Shown here: positions 6,636 through 8,569 of the stretch, piece by piece
Layout: each line of letters opens with the position of its first letter
Numbering within the stretch: the first letter of the stretch is position 1
DNA from: Rhodoferax sp.
GTDB taxonomy: Bacteria > Pseudomonadota > Gammaproteobacteria > Burkholderiales > Burkholderiaceae_C
Length of the DNA stretch: 8,569 nt
Assembly: GCA_029865675.1 (NCBI GenBank)
Contig: JARXAU010000123.1
Coordinates: 1-8,569 of the forward strand
Direction of reading: 5' to 3'
Made by a program: the position numbers and the translations under genes
The notes under the pieces: model-generated
The model's input: the letters and a program-made list of their open reading frames with translations, nothing else
Databases searched by the model: none
Told to the model about the DNA's origin: nothing

Positions 6636-6712
6636 TTCGGGAAGCCAATCCGTTTAGCACGCAACCACCGGCCTCAGAGGTTCCTGCGCCGGGTATGCTT
6701 GCATCCGATGTA

Positions 6713-6725
6713 AATTTCGGAAATT
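6713..6725. promoter_or_regulatory. Palindrome just upstream of mscL
   Basis: AATTTC-G-GAAATT is a perfect 6+6 inverted repeat in a short AT-rich island, 11 bases before the mscL ribosome binding site. Its place suits an operator or a promoter region, but no convincing -35/-10 pair could be set around it and AT-rich palindromes can occur by chance. Confidence 0.25.
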
Positions 6726-6745
6726 GTTAACAAAACGGAGTGGCT

Positions 6746-7186
6746 ATGGGAGTATTGAGCGAGTTCAAGGAGTTTGCCGTCAAGGGCAACGTGGTGGACC
6801 TGGCCGTGGGTGTGATTATCGGCGGCGGTTTTGGCAAGATTGTCGATTCGGTCGTCAGCGATTTGGTGATGCCTGTGGTCGGCTTCATTATGGGTAAGCC
6901 CGACTTCAGTGGCTGGTTCATACCGTTGTCAGCGCCCCCCGCGGGGACCGCGATGACGCTTGAAGCTCTGCGAAAAGCAGGGGTTCCGGTGCTGGCATAT
7001 GGTAGTTTTTTTACCATTGTGCTCAACTTTTTGTTGCTGGCACTGATCATTTTCGTGATGGTGAAGCAAATCAATCGGCTCAAAGCGCGTGAGACGGCAG
7101 CACCACCGCCCATGCCCATGGCTGCGATCACCGAGCCCGAAGAGGTAATCTTGCTGCGAGAGATACGCGACAGCTTAAAGCGTTGA
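6746..7186 (+). CDS. mscL: Large-conductance mechanosensitive channel MscL
   Basis: A 146-residue inner-membrane channel that opens under membrane tension and releases solutes on hypo-osmotic shock; it works as a homopentamer. The order is the N-terminal amphipathic helix GVLSEFKEFAVKGN, TM1 at about 17-46 with the pore-lining VVDLAVGVIIGGGFGKIV, a periplasmic loop with SGWFIPL, TM2 at about 85-107 (YGSFFTIVLNFLLLALIIF), and the cytoplasmic C-terminal helix EEVILLREIRDSLKR (132-146). It is about 10 residues longer than E. coli MscL (136), mostly in a Pro/Ala-rich linker at 118-128. The ATG at 6746 is chosen because GGAG at 6737-6740 lies 5 bases before it; an upstream in-frame GTG at 6740 overlaps that site. 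It is convergent with the GGDEF gene. Confidence 0.96.
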   Translation: MGVLSEFKEFAVKGNVVDLAVGVIIGGGFGKIVDSVVSDLVMPVVGFIMGKPDFSGWFIPLSAPPAGTAMTLEALRKAGVPVLAYGSFFTIVLNFLLLALIIFVMVKQINRLKARETAAPPPMPMAAITEPEEVILLREIRDSLKR

Positions 7187-7202
7187 TTTGCCCGACCCCT
7201 TG

Positions 7203-7221
7203 AGATCAGGCCTGCTGGTCT
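7203..7221. terminator. Hairpin between convergent mscL and GGDEF genes
   Basis: AGATCAG (7203-7209) pairs with CTGGTCT (7215-7221) over 7 bp with one G-U wobble (on the plus-strand RNA) and a 5-base loop. It lies 16 bases after mscL and 8 bases past the stop codon of the opposing gene, a natural place for a two-way terminator. There is no T-run on either side, so the call is weak. Confidence 0.3.
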
Positions 7222-7229
7222 AAGCGGTG

Positions 7230-8231
7230 TCAGGCTGCCACTACCTGGTGATGGCCTTGTAGTTTGGCGGCGGTCAGCCCTTCAACGGCTCTCTCAATCA
7301 GTTGCTCTGGCGAAACGCCGTCCTGCGCGAACGCGCTTGCCACGCCTACACTGATGGACACGCGACCTAAGGGTGAGTTGGCGTGGGGAATGGCGAGCCC
7401 GTACACTTCCTGGCGCAGATAGTTGGCGATGGAAAAAATGCCATTGGTGTCGGTGTCGGGTGTCAATAAGACAAACATCCCGCCGCTGTAACGCGCGATG
7501 AGGTCGCCGTTGCGCATGACGCCGGACTCCAGAACCCTGGCAAGTTTGCAAAGACAGGCGTCACCACCCGCGTGCCCGTACAGGCCGTTGAACCGCTCAA
7601 ACCAATCGACGTTGATGAGCGCGACCGACAATGTTTGGCGCGCGCGTGCGGCGCGCCCGCATTCAATCTTGAGCATCTCGTCAAAGCGGCGTCGGTTGGC
7701 CACCCCGGTCAGGCCATCTTGGGCGCTGAGTGTTTCCAAGCGCTGTACCGCAAGGTGTAACTCGTGGGTGCGCTGTGAAAGCTTGGCTTCTAAGGCGTTC
7801 TCAACGGTTTTGAGTTTCTCCAACGCAAGCTCTTTTTTTTCGGATTGCTGTGCCTGCTGTTCGTAGGTGCGCATTGCCGCGTGGCGCTGCCGATCTGACA
7901 AAACAAAGGTGCTGAGGGTCATCGCCACGGTGAATGCGCCCTGTAGGGCAAACCACACGAACGCGTTGAAGTCAAATGGTAGTGCGGACAAGACCCAAGT
8001 GCCAGACAAGATGGCTGCGCTGTTCCAAAGGAATGTTTTTTTTGGATTGCGCGAAAAATTGAGAGTGTTCAGCGCGATCAGGGCCACTGCTACACCCCAA
8101 ACAAATGCCTGAACAAACGCCATATCCGGGGTCAGTGTGCCTGGCAACCCTGCAGCCCACACTTGCAACGGCAAGAGCCCCCCAAGGGTACATGCCGATG
8201 CGAGACGGTGCCCCACGCGCTTGCTTTGCAT
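7230..8231 (-). CDS. Membrane-anchored protein with degenerate GGDEF domain
   Basis: A 333-residue protein. The N-terminal 115 residues hold about three to four hydrophobic helices (roughly 10-28, 37-58, 68-85, 90-111), of no recognised sensor family. A coiled coil rich in Glu, Lys and Gln follows (about 116-170), then a GGDEF domain (about 171-330). Conserved parts are DGLTGVANRRRFD (172-184), the metal-site Asp209 in INVDWFERFN, YGHAGGD, and the late VSISVGVAS. The signature is SGGMF (249-253) instead of GGDEF/GGEEF, so both acidic residues are lost, and FND has become FNG. An RxxD motif, RNGD (240-243), stands at the usual I-site position. Diguanylate cyclase activity is therefore doubtful, and a c-di-GMP-binding or structural role is more likely. 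The ATG at 8231 is chosen because AAGGAG lies 7 bases upstream; the TTG at 8234 is too close to it. It is convergent with mscL. Confidence 0.88.
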   Translation of the reverse strand: MQSKRVGHRLASACTLGGLLPLQVWAAGLPGTLTPDMAFVQAFVWGVAVALIALNTLNFSRNPKKTFLWNSAAILSGTWVLSALPFDFNAFVWFALQGAFTVAMTLSTFVLSDRQRHAAMRTYEQQAQQSEKKELALEKLKTVENALEAKLSQRTHELHLAVQRLETLSAQDGLTGVANRRRFDEMLKIECGRAARARQTLSVALINVDWFERFNGLYGHAGGDACLCKLARVLESGVMRNGDLIARYSGGMFVLLTPDTDTNGIFSIANYLRQEVYGLAIPHANSPLGRVSISVGVASAFAQDGVSPEQLIERAVEGLTAAKLQGHHQVVAA

Positions 8232-8238
8232 CAAGGAA

Positions 8239-8244
8239 CTCCTT
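8239..8244 (-). promoter_or_regulatory. Ribosome binding site of the GGDEF gene
   Basis: On the minus strand AAGGAG is followed by a 7-base spacer (TTCCTTG) and ATG at 8231. This decides the start over the in-frame TTG at 8234. Confidence 0.75.
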
Positions 8245-8253
8245 CAAACAGCT

Positions 8254-8302
8254 GATTCAAAAAATGAATCTATCTTAGTGCACAAAATTTGAATAATTTC
8301 AA
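8254..8302. promoter_or_regulatory. Two inverted repeats in the GGDEF gene leader
   Basis: GATTCA-AAAAA-TGAATC (8254-8270, perfect 6+6 arms) and TTGAA-TAAT-TTCAA (8289-8302, perfect 5+5 arms) lie in the AT-rich region upstream of the ribosome binding site. Both use TTCAA/TTGAA- or ATTCA/TGAAT-like half sites, so they could be operators, but the AT content makes chance palindromes likely. On the minus strand TTGAAA and TAAGAT lie 19 bases apart as a poor promoter candidate. The rest of the gap to 8519 shows no reading frame I support. Confidence 0.25.
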
Positions 8303-8519
8303 TGTGGGTGGAGGCGACATACCCGGGAGTCACTCTGTTGCGCAGCCGTTTACAAGCCGTATAGCGCCGACTACGACGATAAGCCCTATGGGGTATTGTG
8401 TCTGTCCCTAAAAGTAACCGGTGAAACAAACGATCGGCACCATTTTCGAATCGGCGAAAAGGCAGCCACGTTTTTTCCTAGCCAGTGTTAAAGTCGTCTT
8501 CAATCAACGAAAGCACATC

Positions 8520-8569
8520 TTGGCAACTCCCAATTACGGATACGAAAAACGCCAAAAAGAATTGGCTAA
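8520..8569 (+). CDS. Small conserved lysine-rich protein, N-terminus only (cut by window end)
   Basis: From a TTG start the frame reads (M)ATPNYGYEKRQKELA and runs off the window. This matches from memory the beginning of a short, charged, uncharacterised protein common in Betaproteobacteria, whose usual opening is MAxxNYxYEKRQKELAKKxKxEEK. No ATG or GTG lies in frame in the preceding 60 bases; TTG falls exactly where homologues start. The Shine-Dalgarno is weak (GAAAG, 6 bases upstream). Its function is not known. Sixteen codons are too few for a firm call. Confidence 0.6.
   Translation, partial: MATPNYGYEKRQKELA

Noticed and set aside
6163..6657. 164-residue plus-strand open frame across the lipoprotein gene
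   Set aside because: It is a different frame from the well-supported OsmB-like gene, with arginine-rich, low-complexity composition typical of a GC-rich shadow frame.
6694..6725. Sigma-70 promoter for mscL (TATGCT, TTGCAT or TAAATT hexamers)
   Set aside because: No pair of boxes has acceptable sequence and 16-18 base spacing while leaving room for the ribosome binding site.
1..8569. CRISPR array, toxin-antitoxin pair, phage defence system or phage genes
   Set aside because: No regularly spaced repeats and no protein resembling such systems were found on either strand.

Overview
The window looks like chromosomal DNA of a betaproteobacterium, probably Comamonadaceae (Rhodoferax/Polaromonas/Acidovorax-like). 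This is inferred from the high GC content, the protein sequence style (LldD, EutB, MscL and a small MATPNYGYEKRQ-type protein) and the codon usage. No database search was possible. I see no phage, CRISPR array or intact transposon. The only mobile DNA is a decayed IS3-family remnant.

Left part (1-2038, all minus strand): a tRNA-Leu(CAA) gene with a clear intrinsic terminator, then a bacteriohemerythrin-type O2-binding protein, then an FMN-dependent L-lactate dehydrogenase (lldD-like). All catalytic residues of the lactate enzyme and all seven iron ligands of the hemerythrin are present.

Middle part (2039-2740): a tRNA promoter candidate followed by a degenerate, frame-broken remnant of an IS3-family transposase on the minus strand. 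It reaches to within about 80 bases of the next gene.

Central plus-strand cluster (2741-6050): eutB and eutC (ethanolamine ammonia-lyase large and small subunits, 4-base overlap), then a class IV-like histone-deacetylase-fold hydrolase. No microcompartment genes, reactivase (eutA), permease or aldehyde dehydrogenase lie inside the window. EutBC would split ethanolamine into acetaldehyde and ammonia with adenosylcobalamin.

Right part (6051-8569): a small OsmB-like glycine-zipper lipoprotein and the large-conductance mechanosensitive channel mscL, both plus strand and both envelope or osmotic-stress proteins. Next, convergent, is a membrane protein with a GGDEF domain whose signature is degenerate (SGGMF) while its RxxD I-site-like motif is kept. 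At the right edge is the start of a small conserved lysine-rich protein that begins with TTG and runs off the window.

Most genes are ordinary housekeeping or accessory metabolism. The best leads are the degenerate GGDEF protein as a possible c-di-GMP receptor, the eutBC plus deacetylase grouping, and the IS remnant lying against eutB, which lacks a visible ribosome binding site.
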